Source of the DNA: an uncultured Lachnospiraceae bacterium
Lineage (GTDB): Bacteria > Bacillota > Clostridia > Lachnospirales > Lachnospiraceae
NCBI GenBank assembly: GCA_905193085.1
Contig: CAJJNI010000049.1
Coordinates: 1-13,754, forward strand
Length of the DNA: 13,754 bases
Direction: 5' to 3'
The notes below the pieces were generated by a model. That model had not been told where the DNA came from and ran no database searches. It saw only the letters and a program-made list of their open reading frames with translations. This document shows, piece by piece, positions 13,640-13,754 of this stretch. Made by a program: the position numbers and the translations under genes. How positions within the stretch are numbered: position 1 is the first letter of the stretch; every line of letters starts with the position of its first letter.

Positions 13640-13754
13640 TTAATTGTCACCTATTGCATCATTTACATAGGTCATTGTTAACATACAAAATACATAAGTC
13701 TGAATTGCGCCTGAAAATAAATCAAAATAAATATGAAGAACAGACGGAATACCA
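13640..13754 (-). CDS. atpB: F1Fo ATP synthase a subunit, C-terminal end (cut by window edge)
   Basis: Only the last 37 codons are in the window. They read GIPSVLHIYFDLFSGAIQTY (1-20 of the visible part) followed by VFCMLTMTYVNDAIGDN and a TAA stop at 13640-13642. This is the last membrane helix of the a subunit, the stator channel that passes ions to the c ring; the conserved Gln in the GxIQxxVF motif is present, while the essential Arg lies in the preceding helix outside the window. The gene is followed by atpE after 34 bp, as expected in the standard operon order. Confidence 0.9.
   Translation of the reverse strand, partial: GIPSVLHIYFDLFSGAIQTYVFCMLTMTYVNDAIGDN

Noticed and set aside
13606..13650. 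Longer c subunit from ATG at 13650
   Set aside because: It would translate the ribosome binding site of the ATG at 13605 and overlap the end of atpB; the 83-residue form matches the family's length.
1..13754. tRNA, rRNA, CRISPR arrays, insertion sequences or transposase genes
   Set aside because: None was recognised: no cloverleaf pattern, no regularly spaced repeats of 25-40 bp, and no transposase-like frame.

Overview
The window reads as the chromosome of a low-GC anaerobic Firmicute of class Clostridia, most likely Lachnospiraceae. This rests on AT-rich spacers, AGGAGG-type ribosome binding sites, a rubrerythrin with its rubredoxin domain at the N-terminus, a family II pyrophosphatase with CBS and DRTGG domains, and an F-type ATP synthase whose c subunit carries a sodium-binding signature. 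All genes except one (the S1-domain protein) are on the minus strand.

Left part (1-3668), accessory in character: a RhuM-family gene cut by the window edge, a short YgjP/DUF45 zinc metallopeptidase, a reverse-type rubrerythrin, and an OLD-like ATPase-TOPRIM nuclease. RhuM and DUF45 proteins often sit near type I restriction-modification genes, and OLD-family nucleases are linked to phage and plasmid defence, so this may be the edge of a defence locus; the rest would lie left of position 1. The RhuM gene has its own strong extended -10 promoter, an 18-bp perfect dyad inside the promoter spacer, and a LexA/DinR-like SOS box just upstream.

Middle (3689-7755): a CBS-DRTGG-DHH-DHHA2 manganese pyrophosphatase, 20 bp upstream of the OLD gene and probably cotranscribed with it, is divergent from a three-domain S1 RNA-binding protein. 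A 447-bp gene-free stretch (6490-6936) follows. It holds a weak terminator, a 14-bp perfect inverted repeat, a palindromic extended -10 element, two near-identical palindromes 31 bp apart, and a strong terminator for the next gene, a PF06541 membrane protein of unknown function.

Right part (7862-13754): the F1Fo ATP synthase operon in standard order atpB-E-F-H-A-G-D-C, read right to left, with atpB cut by the edge and the promoter outside the window. AtpE has the residues for Na+ coordination, so the enzyme is predicted to couple to sodium. Small hairpins lie between atpE and atpF and between atpH and atpA, and atpF starts at TTG. The ATP synthase and the pyrophosphatase are housekeeping energy genes; the most interesting unexplained material is the regulatory region of the RhuM gene, the OLD-like nuclease, and the non-coding stretch at 6490-6936.
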